From Planctomycetaceae bacterium (GTDB lineage Bacteria > Planctomycetota > Planctomycetia > Planctomycetales > Planctomycetaceae), in assembly GCA_029243145.1 (NCBI GenBank), contig JAQWSQ010000044.1, forward strand, positions 1 through 59,323: DNA of 59,323 nucleotides. Reading direction: 5' to 3'. Both the position numbers and the translations under genes were made by a program. Below the pieces are notes generated by a model that worked only from the letters and a program-made list of their open reading frames with translations, ran no database searches and was not told the origin of the DNA. Below, in pieces: positions 1 to 8,855 of the stretch. Position 1 is the first letter of the stretch, and the number at the start of each line of letters is the position of its first letter.

Positions 1-31
1 TGGGCGATAGCCGAATGGGACTTACTTCGGC
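1..31 (+). repeat. IS left terminal inverted repeat
   Basis: This is the 31-base left end of the IS. It pairs with the reverse complement of 1468-1498, with mismatches only at repeat positions 7 and 19. Confidence 0.85.
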
Positions 32-109
32 ATGGCGTCACGAAGCAATAAACTTTGGCACGCCATTTGCGCCATCTGGTGATTCCTCTATGAAAGGACT
101 CATTTTGAT

Positions 110-1477
110 ATGCCCACGGAGCATCAAAACTCGTTCGATGCGGGGTGGAACGCCAACTTCGACGAAGTCTTTAGCACCTTACCCGAACTCATCAACTTCC
201 CGGAGTTCGATGGACTGTACCCTGCTGCTGACAATGCCGTCTACACCACAAGCGTCGTACTCTGGATGTTGACGTACCAACGGCTCAGCCCCGACTCGAC
301 GTTGGAAGCCGCCGTGAAGAGATTGGCTCAAGACAACCCCGTTCTACTTCCCAAAAACAAACGCGTTTCCGACGCGACGTTATCCAAAAACACCAGCGGC
401 TACAGTCGCGCACGCAGTCGTTTACCGGAAGACGCCACGACTCAGTTTGTGGCTCGCGTCAGTCAATCGATCATCGAAGCCTCGCCTCCATCGCATCACG
501 GTCGACGCCTGTTCTTGATCGATAGTACCACAATCACGCTGGCTCCCGAAGAAGAACTTCAAGAGCGATATCCGCCTGCCACTAACCAATACGGAGAAGG
601 GGTATGGCCTGTGGCCCAACTTGTCGTCGCCCACGAAATCGCCCGTGGTGCGGCCATGAATCCCAGCCAGGGAGCCATGTACGGCGAGAAGGCCGTCTCG
701 GAAACCGCCTTGATTGGCGAATGCCTCGAACAGTTGCCGCAAGGGAGTATTGTGATGGCCGACGCGGGGTACGGCATCTTTTCGGTGGCTCACCAGATCC
801 ATGAGAGGGGATTGGAGTTCCTGCTACGAATGACCAAGGCGCGGTTTGGATCTTTGCGTCGCAAGGCCACGCTGGTTGACTCCGGCGAGAATTGGTCCAC
901 GTGGTCGCACCGCTGGACTCCCAGTGCGAAGGAGCGTAAAACTCACCCGGAGTTTGCCGACGATGCGGCAGTCGATGTCTATTTGCACGAGATCACGGTG
1001 ACTCCGAAACTGACGTTGCTATTGTGTACAACAGGATCCGACACTGCCGAGGAAGCGGCGGAACTGTACAAGAAACGGTACGATGACGAAGTCGATATTC
1101 GCAACATCAAGGTGGTGCTGGATACGGAAAATATTCGTGCGCGGAGCGTGTCGATGTTTCACAAAGAACTCTTCATGTCGATGGTGGGCTATAATCTGGT
1201 CGTGCAATTCCGTCGCCAAGCGGCACAGTGCATCAAAGAATCGCCACGTCGGTTGAGTTTCAAACGAGTTTGGACGACCTTCCGAACCTTCCTGCTGTCG
1301 CAGACATTCACCGAACCCGCCGAATGGCGTGCTGCCTACGATCGAGCGTTGAAGTACGCGACTCAGGATAAACTCCCCAACCGCCCGGGGCAAAGCTATC
1401 CGCGAGCAGCTTACCAACGCCGCCCCAAAAGCCAACAATACGAAAAACGAGAAGACCGGCGAAAGAAGCCGAAGTAA
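110..1477 (+). CDS. IS4-family DDE transposase
   Basis: This 455-residue transposase would cut and join the IS ends with an RNase H-fold DDE domain. The first Asp is D138 (in LFLIDSTT), the second D218 (in MADAGYG). The IS4 signature Y-(2)-R-(3)-E-(6)-K is complete as Y320, R323, E327 and K334, giving the third acidic residue. The C-terminus is strongly basic. The frame is intact and both inverted repeats are present, so the element may be active. The stop codon lies inside the right inverted repeat. The ATG at 110 has AAGGA about 11 bases upstream. Confidence 0.9.
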   Translation: MPTEHQNSFDAGWNANFDEVFSTLPELINFPEFDGLYPAADNAVYTTSVVLWMLTYQRLSPDSTLEAAVKRLAQDNPVLLPKNKRVSDATLSKNTSGYSRARSRLPEDATTQFVARVSQSIIEASPPSHHGRRLFLIDSTTITLAPEEELQERYPPATNQYGEGVWPVAQLVVAHEIARGAAMNPSQGAMYGEKAVSETALIGECLEQLPQGSIVMADAGYGIFSVAHQIHERGLEFLLRMTKARFGSLRRKATLVDSGENWSTWSHRWTPSAKERKTHPEFADDAAVDVYLHEITVTPKLTLLLCTTGSDTAEEAAELYKKRYDDEVDIRNIKVVLDTENIRARSVSMFHKELFMSMVGYNLVVQFRRQAAQCIKESPRRLSFKRVWTTFRTFLLSQTFTEPAEWRAAYDRALKYATQDKLPNRPGQSYPRAAYQRRPKSQQYEKREDRRKKPK

Positions 1478-1498
1478 GTGCCATTCGGCTAGCGCCCA
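1468..1498 (-). repeat. IS right terminal inverted repeat
   Basis: This is the right end of the IS4-like element and overlaps the last codons of the transposase. It matches the left end at 29 of 31 bases when reverse-complemented. Confidence 0.85.
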
Positions 1499-1552
1499 GC
1501 GGCTGATGGGGCTGAATAAATATTACGGGTTTGGTGCTTGCTCGACGAAATC

Positions 1553-1580
1553 AGCCGGAACGCGCTAGCGTCCGGTTCTA
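1553..1580. repeat. REP-like palindrome
   Basis: An imperfect GC-rich hairpin: the arm AGCCGGAACGC faces GCGTCCGGTT with loop GCTA and one bulged A. Short palindromes with a GCTAGCGTCCGG core are, from memory, common between genes in planctomycetes. It lies 55 bases past the IS end, whose own tip carries the similar core GCTAGCGCC. Confidence 0.6.
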
Positions 1581-1804
1581 AAACAATATCGCGAATTGAT
1601 CTTTGGCAATTTGAAAATAGCGTTCAGCATTCAGGCATCCGCTCACTGAATGGTCTGCTGTGAGATGCTGCGTTAGCCTACGCACAAACTACTGACTCCT
1701 CTCATTCACTGTTTAAGGATGTGTGGGGAATCACTTCTTGTGAGGACTCTTCAGCCCAAATGTTGCAACCTCAATCACATCAACCACTTACTCAAGAGTA
1801 TAGG

Positions 1805-1844
1805 CAAGAGTATGAGAAGAGTGTGTCTGTGTCCCATACTCTTG
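1805..1844. repeat. Inverted repeat, 10-bp arms
   Basis: CAAGAGTATG (1805-1814) is the exact reverse complement of CATACTCTTG (1835-1844), with a 20-base loop. It has no obvious T-run, so a terminator role is not supported. Confidence 0.45.
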
Positions 1845-1939
1845 AACTCTTGAAACGAGTGTTGAGTGTTCGGGAATGAGGGGCGTCTGGAAGTTGTGGT
1901 CGATTGGTCATTCATCCTCAAGCAGAACTTGAGGCGTCG

Positions 1940-1969
1940 CTCGTTCCCAAGGTGAACCTTGGGAACGAG
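1940..1969. repeat. Perfect 14-bp inverted repeat
   Basis: CTCGTTCCCAAGGT (1940-1953) and ACCTTGGGAACGAG (1956-1969) are perfect reverse complements separated by GA. This compact, near loop-free hairpin resembles dispersed TGGGAACGAG-type repeats known from several bacterial genomes. No T-tract follows, so it looks like a dispersed repeat rather than a terminator. Confidence 0.65.
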
Positions 1970-1986
1970 TTGAAATGATGTCGAGT

Positions 1987-2289
1987 TTAAATTTCGAAGA
2001 TAGGAAATACAGAGGTCGCCCACAGAATCGAGACGAAATATCTCTTTTGTGATCCACCTCGTCCAGTACGAAAATAACACCCTTCGCCATCACACTGCAA
2101 TTTGAGTTTACGCGAATCCTCCCAAGTCCCCGGACTCTTCACCCAAACATATCCATCACGTTCAATCGCATACTCGGTAGCATGCTTTTTGATATCTTCT
2201 TTTGAGAAGGCAAGTCGCTGTCTGAGTGCGGAAGGACTTTTTCGTTTATGCCTGCTCGAATGAATTAGCCGTTGAAGGAATTTTAACAT
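1987..2289 (-). CDS. Small hypothetical protein (doubtful)
   Basis: This 100-residue frame has a basic first half (many K/R), a central stretch with YVWVKSPGTWED and a CDGEGC cysteine pair, and a hydrophobic tail. I recognise no family. The ATG has only a weak GAG seven bases upstream. It lies in an IS- and repeat-rich gap, so it may be a fragment or a chance frame, although its composition is more protein-like than the other frames here. Confidence 0.35.
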   Translation of the reverse strand: MLKFLQRLIHSSRHKRKSPSALRQRLAFSKEDIKKHATEYAIERDGYVWVKSPGTWEDSRKLKLQCDGEGCYFRTGRGGSQKRYFVSILWATSVFPIFEI

Positions 2290-2360
2290 ATTTAATCTCG
2301 ACTTATGCTTCGACTTGTATCATATCGATCTGTCAGATTTTCCGAATTATTTGTAGGGAA

Positions 2361-3830
2361 TTATTTTTTCCCATACCACAGCGGTGTGCCGAACCAGTCG
2401 TGCATTTCTTTCTCGAACGGACCCACAACATTCGACGGTTCCAAAACCTGTCCACGATCTCCCGTCTCAACGATCCAGACATCGAGTGCCGCCCGCATTT
2501 CTTTTAGCACTGTTTGAATCTCAGGATCGTTCGAGTCGGCAAGATTCTTGATCTCGTGTGGATCGGCGTTTGAGTCGAACAATTGCTCGCGAGGCAGCAA
2601 TGGTTGCATCAGATCGGCAGGTGGTCCCGACAATTGGCCAGACGCCATCATCTCACGCATGAGCGGCTTGACGGGAAAGCATTTCTCTTTGTAACGGTTG
2701 AGAGACAGGAAACTCATTTTGGGGAAGTCATTACGTAAGTAGTGATACTTATTGCCGCGGACGGATCGAATACGCATGACGGTTTCGTCCACACGATCCC
2801 GCGCACTGAAGGCATACCGTCGGGGAGAGTCTGCGTCTTTTCCAAGTATGTTCCGCGACTGCATCAACGGTGGTTTTTCGATGCCGGCAATGCCTAAGGT
2901 GGTCGCGGTGAGATCGAGGAGGCTGACGACATCGTGATTGATGGCTCCCGGTTTGATCTGCGGAGGGGCGTCATGATTCTCGGGCCAACGAATCACCATC
3001 GGTACGTGAATGCCGCTGTCATAACACCAATGAATGCCTCGGGCTTCCAGCCGACCATTGTCGCCAAAGAAGATCACGACCGTATCGTCCCAGACGCTAT
3101 CTTTTTTGAGTCGGTCGATAATCCAGCCGACACGCACATCGATACCGCTGACGGAATTGAGATAACGGGCCCATTCCTCACGGACAAGTGGATGGTCGGG
3201 ATAGTAGGGAGGTGGTGTGACGTTTTCGGGAGTCGCCACTTGCGGATGCCATTCTTCACCCACCCAGACCACGCGATCATGTTTGTAGGTCTGGCGGTCA
3301 TAGATATCGTACTCAACTTCGGGCGTGTTGATCATCGCGAAGAACGGCGGTTTCTTGACCAGTTCATCCCAGCTCTCTGTGTTGTAGAGCGGCCCTTCGT
3401 TGACGAAGTTGAGATCGAGTTTTCCCGTACCGACCACTTTGTCGCCGATGGTTTTGATGTTGGCAGTTGAGTAGCCAGCGTCCTGCAATTGATGTGTGAT
3501 CGGTCGGACTCCCGGCGGCAAACGGTAATCGTCTTCTCGGTGCGACCGCATGTTGTGCATATCGGTTGTCGTCTGATACATGCCAACCATGAAGCAGGAT
3601 CGGCTCGGCGCACAAACGGGAGAGGTCGAGAAGACGTGCGTGTAACGTGTCCCTTCCGCAGCCAGAGAATCGACGTTCGGCGTACGGACATTCTTTGCGC
3701 CGTAGCATTCAAAATCGAGTTTCACATTCTCGGCCACAATCCAGACGATATTGGGAGGCTTGGCTTCGAGAGAAGAAACGACACTTGAGACAACAAGCAA
3801 CAGACTCGATACGCAAAGACAACGAAGCAT
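2361..3830 (-). CDS. Arylsulfatase / heparan-type sulfatase, exported
   Basis: This formylglycine-dependent sulfatase of 489 residues would hydrolyse sulfate esters or N-sulfates of polysaccharides in the periplasm, a trait planctomycetes carry in many copies. A hydrophobic signal peptide covers about residues 1-22. The modification motif C73-A-P-S-R77 is intact, and FFGDNGR near residue 256 supplies a second metal site. I start it at the ATG at 3830, which has AGGAG seven bases upstream. The TTG at 3836 would lie almost on that site. Relatives usually read AED in the first metal motif; here it is AEN (N35), a possible ligand change. It follows trpA by about 110 bases on the same strand. Confidence 0.9.
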   Translation of the reverse strand: MLRCLCVSSLLLVVSSVVSSLEAKPPNIVWIVAENVKLDFECYGAKNVRTPNVDSLAAEGTRYTHVFSTSPVCAPSRSCFMVGMYQTTTDMHNMRSHREDDYRLPPGVRPITHQLQDAGYSTANIKTIGDKVVGTGKLDLNFVNEGPLYNTESWDELVKKPPFFAMINTPEVEYDIYDRQTYKHDRVVWVGEEWHPQVATPENVTPPPYYPDHPLVREEWARYLNSVSGIDVRVGWIIDRLKKDSVWDDTVVIFFGDNGRLEARGIHWCYDSGIHVPMVIRWPENHDAPPQIKPGAINHDVVSLLDLTATTLGIAGIEKPPLMQSRNILGKDADSPRRYAFSARDRVDETVMRIRSVRGNKYHYLRNDFPKMSFLSLNRYKEKCFPVKPLMREMMASGQLSGPPADLMQPLLPREQLFDSNADPHEIKNLADSNDPEIQTVLKEMRAALDVWIVETGDRGQVLEPSNVVGPFEKEMHDWFGTPLWYGKK

Positions 3831-3942
3831 CGCCAATCTCCTGAGAGTTTCTGGGAGTGGTTACCGATCTTCAGTGTGACGAGAGAGAATCAGCAGGTCA
3901 AAGGGAGATTCGAAAAGTCCACAAATCGACCGTGCGAGAGAT

Positions 3943-4764
3943 CTAACGATGTGTGGCGGCGACCAGGCCATCTGCCATTTCGCGAATGGCTTTGAGAGCG
4001 GCGGCTTTGCTGGTGTCGTCGGTCACGTTTTCCAGATGACGAACGATGGCCGAGCCTACGATGATACCATCTGCGACATCGCGCAGAATATCAACTTGTT
4101 CCGGCTTGGAAATCCCGAATCCTACGGCCAGCGGCAAATTGGTCCGTGTTCGCAAGTCGCGGAGTTGATCGTTTAGTTCTGGGGGGAGTTCGTCGCGAGC
4201 GCCCGTGATGCCTGCCACCGAGATGCAGTAGAGAAATCCCGAGGCGGTGTTGAGAATCTTCTCAACACGATGATCGGGTGTCGTGGGGGCGATCAGTTGT
4301 ACGAGATCGAGTGAAGAGTCTTTGATCAAAGCGGCAAACTCTTCGGCTTCGTCCCCTGGAAGATCGGGAACGATTAAGCCGCTGAAACCGGCGGCTTCGG
4401 CTTTTTTGATGAATGCTTCGGGACCGACGCGGAAAATGATCGCGAAAGAGACCATCGCCACCAATGGTGGTAGGTCGTCTCCAGCAGTGGTCAGTTTCTG
4501 GACGGTTTCAAAAATCTGCTCGACTTGGAGACCTTTATCGAGTGCTCGCGTATAGGAGGCCTGGATGACCGGTCCATCGGCGATGGGGTCGCTATACGGG
4601 AACCCAACTTCGATGAGATCAACGCCTGCTGAGGAAAGCTCTTTGATTATCTCGGCCGTGGTGGCGAGATCGGGATCACCGGCTGCAATGAAAGGCATGA
4701 ACGCCTTGTTTCCAGCGGCTTTGAGATTGTCGAAGGTTTGGGAAATTCGCGAGGAGTCTGTCAC
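3943..4764 (-). CDS. trpA: Tryptophan synthase alpha chain
   Basis: TrpA cleaves indole-3-glycerol phosphate to indole and glyceraldehyde 3-phosphate, and indole is channelled to TrpB. The 273-residue TIM barrel has the catalytic glutamate E52 (DLIEVGFPYSDP) and aspartate D63 (ADGP), the expected PFIAAGDPD start and a glycine-rich GFGI phosphate region. I chose the GTG at 4764 because the protein then has the family length. The longer open frame to 4929 would overlap the end of trpB by about 115 bases and adds residues with no family likeness. It sits 49 bases after trpB as an operon. No other trp genes are in the window. Confidence 0.95.
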   Translation of the reverse strand: MTDSSRISQTFDNLKAAGNKAFMPFIAAGDPDLATTAEIIKELSSAGVDLIEVGFPYSDPIADGPVIQASYTRALDKGLQVEQIFETVQKLTTAGDDLPPLVAMVSFAIIFRVGPEAFIKKAEAAGFSGLIVPDLPGDEAEEFAALIKDSSLDLVQLIAPTTPDHRVEKILNTASGFLYCISVAGITGARDELPPELNDQLRDLRTRTNLPLAVGFGISKPEQVDILRDVADGIIVGSAIVRHLENVTDDTSKAAALKAIREMADGLVAATHR

Positions 4765-4813
4765 GGTGTTCTTTCGTCGTCGGTATGAGCAATCAAAGTC
4801 GAAGTCGCTGCGT

Positions 4814-6046
4814 TTAGATATCTTTTCCGAGAATGCGGGCCAGTTCGTAGACATCTTTGTCACCACGCCCGGAGAGGCAGATGACAACAGTTTCATCTTT
4901 GGATCGTTTGCCGGCCGCCTTGATGCCATGGGCGATTGCGTGAGAGCTTTCGAGTGCTGGTAAAATCCCTTCGGTCCTCGCTAACAATTGAAATGCTTCG
5001 AGCGCTTCGTCGTCGGAGCAATTCACGTAATTGACGCGGCCCGTGTCTTTCCAGTAACTGTGTTCGGGACCGACACCCGGATAGTCGAGTCCTGCAGAGA
5101 TCGAATGTACGTCGCTGGTTTGTCCACTGTCGTCCTGCAACACGTAACTGTAACTCCCGTGAAGCACACCCTTTTTGCCGTGGACCAATGTGCTGGCGTG
5201 TTCTCCCGGCTTGCTGCCTTTTCCACCTGGCTCGACACCAGTGAGGGCAACATTTTTGTCGTCAATGAAAGGATAGAACATTCCTGCAGAGTTCGAGCCG
5301 CCGCCGACACAAGCGATGACTTCATGAGGCAATGAGCCGGTATGCTCGAGTGCCTGCAACCGAGTCTCGCGACCAATGATTGATTGAAAATCGCGAACCA
5401 TCATCGGAAAGGGGTGAGGCCCAACGACCGAACCGATAATGTAATGAGTGTCGTTCACGGACGACATCCAGTCGCGCATCGCTTCGTTGATGGCATCGCG
5501 GAGTGTACGTGATCCCGATGTGACCGGACGAACTTCCGCCCCCATCAACTTCATATTGAACACATTCAGTTTCTGCCGACGAATATCTTCTTCCCCCATG
5601 TAGACAACGCACGGCAACCCAAAACGAGCACATGCCGTGGCAGTGGCGACTCCATGCTGACCAGCTCCTGTTTCGGCGATGACTCGTTTTTTGCCCATTC
5701 GAATCGTGAGGAGAGCTTGACCGAGAGCATTGTTGATTTTATGTGCACCGGTGTGATTGAGATCTTCTCGTTTGAGATAAATCTTTGCACCCCCCGCGTG
5801 AGCGGTGAGCCGTTCGGCGAAGTAGAGCGGGTTTGGGCGACCGACATACTCTCTCAACAGGTCAGAAAGCTCCATCTGAAACTCTGCGTCCTGTTTGGCC
5901 TTGGCGTAATGGGCGGTCAAATCTTCAAGAGCATGCATGAGTGTTTCGGGGACAAATCGGCGTCCAAACTCGCCAAAGCGACCTCGTTCATCGGGAACCT
6001 GGCTGGTGGCCACTGTGTGGGGCGAAGAGAGAAATAGTGAACTCAT
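4814..6046 (-). CDS. trpB: Tryptophan synthase beta chain
   Basis: This PLP enzyme joins indole and serine to make tryptophan. The 410-residue protein carries the PLP lysine K103 in [10 protein letters not shown] and the phosphate-binding loop [10 protein letters not shown]. The N-terminus [16 protein letters not shown] is the standard beta-chain start, preceded by about 20 residues of variable leader. The ATG at 6046 has AGAAG upstream. It is the first gene of the trpB-trpA pair and is transcribed away from the zinc-ribbon membrane protein at 6294. The roughly 250 bases between them should hold both promoters; no attenuator or trp leader peptide was recognised. Confidence 0.95.
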   Translation of the reverse strand: MSSLFLSSPHTVATSQVPDERGRFGEFGRRFVPETLMHALEDLTAHYAKAKQDAEFQMELSDLLREYVGRPNPLYFAERLTAHAGGAKIYLKREDLNHTGAHKINNALGQALLTIRMGKKRVIAETGAGQHGVATATACARFGLPCVVYMGEEDIRRQKLNVFNMKLMGAEVRPVTSGSRTLRDAINEAMRDWMSSVNDTHYIIGSVVGPHPFPMMVRDFQSIIGRETRLQALEHTGSLPHEVIACVGGGSNSAGMFYPFIDDKNVALTGVEPGGKGSKPGEHASTLVHGKKGVLHGSYSYVLQDDSGQTSDVHSISAGLDYPGVGPEHSYWKDTGRVNYVNCSDDEALEAFQLLARTEGILPALESSHAIAHGIKAAGKRSKDETVVICLSGRGDKDVYELARILGKDI

Positions 6047-6293
6047 GATCGGCTTCTTATTGGTTGATTCAAATTACAGGCGGGCTTCATTATTGATATC
6101 CGACAACGAGGGGTCAATCAAACAGGAAAATCCCTACACAAATTCTGATTTTTACAGGGTGAAAATCAATGCGGGTCTCAGTAGAGTAGCAAATACTATT
6201 CAGAAACCCCACAGGCGGACTCATCGCCTGCAACGGCTCCTTTTCGGGACCGAATCAAATTCAAACACACACGCAATAGATGCGGAGAGCGGA

Positions 6294-7838
6294 ATGCCAG
6301 TGAAGGTTCGTTGTTCCAGTTGCGAAAAAGTGCTCAATGCACCCGATAAACTGCGCGGAAAAACCGTGAAGTGCCCCAAATGCCAGGCTCCGCTGAAAAT
6401 TCCTGGTGGACAAAAGAAAAAACCACAAGGGGATTCTGATTCATCCGATGATGATTTTCTTGCCGATCTCGATTTGAGTCGCGCCGAAGACCATTCTCAA
6501 CGAGTCTGTTCTCGTTGTGGGGCAACCGTCAAAGAAGACGATTTTGATTGCCGGTCGTGTGGAGCCGACTTATCTTCTGGGGGTAGTCCAATTCCCGCGG
6601 CCGGTAGTGGGGGACCGATCGGTCGGAAGAAGCACAAAGGCCCCAAAAAAAAAGAGTTTTTCAAAGGGCTTTGGAGTGATGCGTGGCAATTCCTCATGAA
6701 GAACAAAGGATATGCCATCAGAACCAGCATTCTCTTGTTGGTTTTGGTCAGTTTAGATTTGGCATTTGGCTGGATGCTGTGGTGGTGCGTCAATATTCCG
6801 CCGCAAATGTTTTGGTTGTTGCTGACGTTTGTCTTTGCCATGGCTCCCATCGGCTGGGTATGGCATTTGGTCACGGAAACAATCAATCATAGTTTGAAAA
6901 AGAAAGATGTGTTGATACGCGTCAACTTTGACTTCTTCACAAATGTGGCTTTTGGGATCAAGTTTTTTGTTTGGCAACTTGTCGCAGCGTTCCCCTTCGT
7001 CATCGCATTTGGAGTAGGAGGAGGGATGATGATCAAAAACGGGAGTATCGTTCCCGGTGTAATTCTGATGGTGGTTGGAGAACTATTGGTATTTTCGATG
7101 TTCCCCATCGGCATGACACATATGGCAATGCCTCAACAAAGGAATGGGTGGTTAATCAACAAAGTCTTGCCCGGTTGGGGGAAATCTTTAGCGGCGGTGG
7201 GGTACTGGATTGTATTTCTCGTGGTCACCTCCATTCCTGTGTTGGCCTGCCTTGGGGGGATTGCGGCGACTTCAGGACCGAAAATCACACAATTTGTTGA
7301 TGTCATGAACGACAACGACTCCATTTATTGGGCTCAGGAACTCGTCGCCGAACGTGAAAAGAAACAGGACGAAGAGCCTTTGGCTCCCAGCGTCATCAAT
7401 CTTGCGGCTGATGAGCTGAAGGCAACTCCATGGAATAAAATGATCGTGCCGGGGATATTGCTCGCTGTGGCGTTAGTTCTCAGTGGCCCTGTGATCGTGA
7501 TGAACGCGCGGGTTGTTGGTCAACTTTCATACTATTATAGTGCCGATTGGGATTTGAATACTCTCGAAAAGCAGTTGAAGTACACGGCCAAAGAAGTGAC
7601 GTACGACAAAAATGGACAGAAAATCGACCCCAACAAAAAACCTGCTTGGGTCACGGCGGTCGTGGGGTTAGTGGTGGTGATAGTCCTTTTCTTTGTCGGG
7701 AATTACGTGTCACATCAATTATTTGAAAAGACGTTCCCGTCGGGATTGTTCGGCGGTTCAGCAGGAACCAGCGCGCCAGCCGTGGAAACAGAAACAGAAA
7801 CAGAAACAGAAACAGAAACAGAAACAGAAACAGAATAG
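6294..7838 (+). CDS. Zinc-ribbon multi-pass membrane protein with ET-repeat tail
   Basis: This 514-residue protein is of unknown function. The N-terminus is an MJ0042-like zinc ribbon (two CxxC pairs: RCSSC and KCPKC), followed by an acidic linker and a second ribbon (CSRC and CRSC). At least six hydrophobic segments follow between about residues 145 and 490. It ends in eight Glu-Thr dipeptides plus Glu, encoded by eight GAAACA hexamers. I start at the ATG at 6294, which has GGAGAGCGG just upstream and leads directly into the zinc ribbon. The open frame back to 5937 overlaps trpB on the other strand. Zinc-ribbon plus membrane architecture is common among planctomycete proteins; a sensing or envelope role is only a guess. 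Confidence 0.85.
   Translation: MPVKVRCSSCEKVLNAPDKLRGKTVKCPKCQAPLKIPGGQKKKPQGDSDSSDDDFLADLDLSRAEDHSQRVCSRCGATVKEDDFDCRSCGADLSSGGSPIPAAGSGGPIGRKKHKGPKKKEFFKGLWSDAWQFLMKNKGYAIRTSILLLVLVSLDLAFGWMLWWCVNIPPQMFWLLLTFVFAMAPIGWVWHLVTETINHSLKKKDVLIRVNFDFFTNVAFGIKFFVWQLVAAFPFVIAFGVGGGMMIKNGSIVPGVILMVVGELLVFSMFPIGMTHMAMPQQRNGWLINKVLPGWGKSLAAVGYWIVFLVVTSIPVLACLGGIAATSGPKITQFVDVMNDNDSIYWAQELVAEREKKQDEEPLAPSVINLAADELKATPWNKMIVPGILLAVALVLSGPVIVMNARVVGQLSYYYSADWDLNTLEKQLKYTAKEVTYDKNGQKIDPNKKPAWVTAVVGLVVVIVLFFVGNYVSHQLFEKTFPSGLFGGSAGTSAPAVETETETETETETETETE
7785..7835 (+). repeat. (GAAACA)8 hexanucleotide repeat
   Basis: Eight perfect GAAACA units (7785-7832) followed by GAA form the 3' end of the gene, immediately before TAG. 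The unit is six bases long, so slippage changes the length of the Glu-Thr tail without breaking the frame. Confidence 0.95.
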
Positions 7839-8234
7839 ACAGTATTCTCTGGTTGTGGGCAGCGATCAAAATAATCGGTATGACCGTTAAAGTACTCCAT
7901 GCGTCTCCGACACGGTCAGGTGGGAACGCCGTCATTTCTGCTGCGACAAGTACCGCGAGGCTTCAAGTCGTGATGTCGTCAGGAATTCGAGTGAATCTGA
8001 ATCCACAAATACCCGATACCTTAAGTTGTGGTGGGACCACTTCCAAAGACGACACTTCACTTGTGCGGCCGGTTCACGGAATTTCGAACCCGGCGTGTCC
8101 TGTAGATGCACAGCCTTGAACGATCAAACCTGAACTGAGACAAGTGATGACTCTTTGCGATCATGATGTTACGCATCATGCCGTGTGTCGTTATACAATC
8201 CCGGTTCGAGTTTCAGCCGAATGAGGTGATCTCG
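7839..8234. other. Intergenic stretch with a perfect palindrome
   Basis: No convincing gene is seen before the ATG at 8235. The notable element is CATGATG-TTACG-CATCATG (8162-8180), a perfect 7-bp inverted repeat with a 5-base centre. A possible -10 hexamer (TATACA, 8192-8197) lies just downstream, so the palindrome could be an operator for the gene at 8235. That is inference from position only. Confidence 0.4.
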
Positions 8235-8717
8235 ATGAACCACTCTCACATGCCCGTCCAACATTTTATTGCGCAGCTTGATCGCTGGAAAGAAGAACGG
8301 GAACAACGCGACTCGCGTCCTGAATGGTTGCAGCTTTTAATTACCGATCTTGCGGAACTGTTCGACCCTGCTGAAGATGTTGCTCGTGTCGGGTTCGAAT
8401 GCCTCCCGACCGAAACTGGTTGGGAAGTTGGATTGTTTCTCAGCCGTGTCGAAATCGTAGGAGGACGCTTCGATGGGAAAGCCGAATTATGTCAATTCAG
8501 CTATAACCTGAAAGGGCTTCGAGATCGGTTCGATGACATTACCGATTTTCAAATGATGGCTCTGCCGAAATCTGCTCGTGAAGAAGCATTTTCGTTCGTC
8601 CAGGTTCGAGGTCTCGTAGAATCAACCCCGGTGAGCCTGAAAATCTTTTCGATTCCTCCACAAGATGCCGGGATCGGTCTGCGGCGACACATGAATGGAC
8701 AGTGTGAAACCGTCTGA
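8235..8717 (+). CDS. Hypothetical protein
   Basis: A soluble protein of 160 residues with no signal peptide and no family that I recognise. It is rich in charged residues (DRWKEEREQRDSRPEW near the start) and looks like a mixed alpha/beta domain. I start at the ATG at 8235 (MNHSHMPVQHF), which has GAGGTGAT about five bases upstream. The open frame extends back to 8163 without a good site. It stands alone between the zinc-ribbon protein and a convergent small membrane protein, with a bidirectional hairpin terminator after it. Confidence 0.7.
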   Translation: MNHSHMPVQHFIAQLDRWKEEREQRDSRPEWLQLLITDLAELFDPAEDVARVGFECLPTETGWEVGLFLSRVEIVGGRFDGKAELCQFSYNLKGLRDRFDDITDFQMMALPKSAREEAFSFVQVRGLVESTPVSLKIFSIPPQDAGIGLRRHMNGQCETV

Positions 8718-8760
8718 AGTCATGAATATCTCAAGATGAGATACATTATTCTCGACACTT

Positions 8761-8807
8761 AAAAAACGGCCCAACCTCACACTGATCGTGGGGGCGAGCC
8801 GTTTTTT
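8761..8807. terminator. Bidirectional rho-independent terminator
   Basis: AAAAAACGGC (8761-8770) pairs exactly with GCCGTTTTTT (8798-8807), and the 27-base loop can pair further. With an A-run at one side and a T-run at the other it can end both the plus-strand gene at 8717 and the minus-strand gene whose stop is at 8856. Confidence 0.8.
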
Positions 8808-8855
8808 GGATTAAGGTGCAATCACTGTTACGGGTTGAGTATCAGCATTCTGGAA

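Larger units (their letters stand above)
1..1498 (+). mobile_element. Complete IS4-family insertion sequence
   Basis: The element is bounded by 31-base terminal inverted repeats (1-31 and 1468-1498) that agree at 29 of 31 positions and begin TGGGCG. A single transposase gene fills most of the interior. Because the left repeat starts at window base 1, no left flank or target duplication can be seen. The right flank runs straight into GCGGCTGATGGGG. An end exactly at the window edge suggests a contig broken at a repeated IS. The true tip could lie a few bases further out on either side. Confidence 0.85.
1581..1986. other. Intergenic stretch with hairpins only
   Basis: No convincing gene is visible. 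The stretch holds two perfect inverted repeats, listed separately at 1805-1844 and 1940-1969. The remainder is plain sequence between the IS and a doubtful small ORF. Confidence 0.5.

Noticed and set aside
2934-3470. Open frame antisense to the sulfatase
   Set aside because: It is explained by the codon usage of the sulfatase; no start signal or family match.
4765-4929. Upstream extension of trpA
   Set aside because: It would overlap the trpB coding end and adds residues unlike any TrpA; GTG 4764 gives the family length.
5937-6293. Upstream extension of the zinc-ribbon membrane protein
   Set aside because: It overlaps trpB on the other strand, and the zinc ribbon begins exactly at the ATG at 6294, which has a good ribosome site.
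7651-7935. Minus-strand frame rich in Phe-Leu or Val-Ser repeats
   Set aside because: It is only the reverse reading of the (GAAACA)8 repeat.
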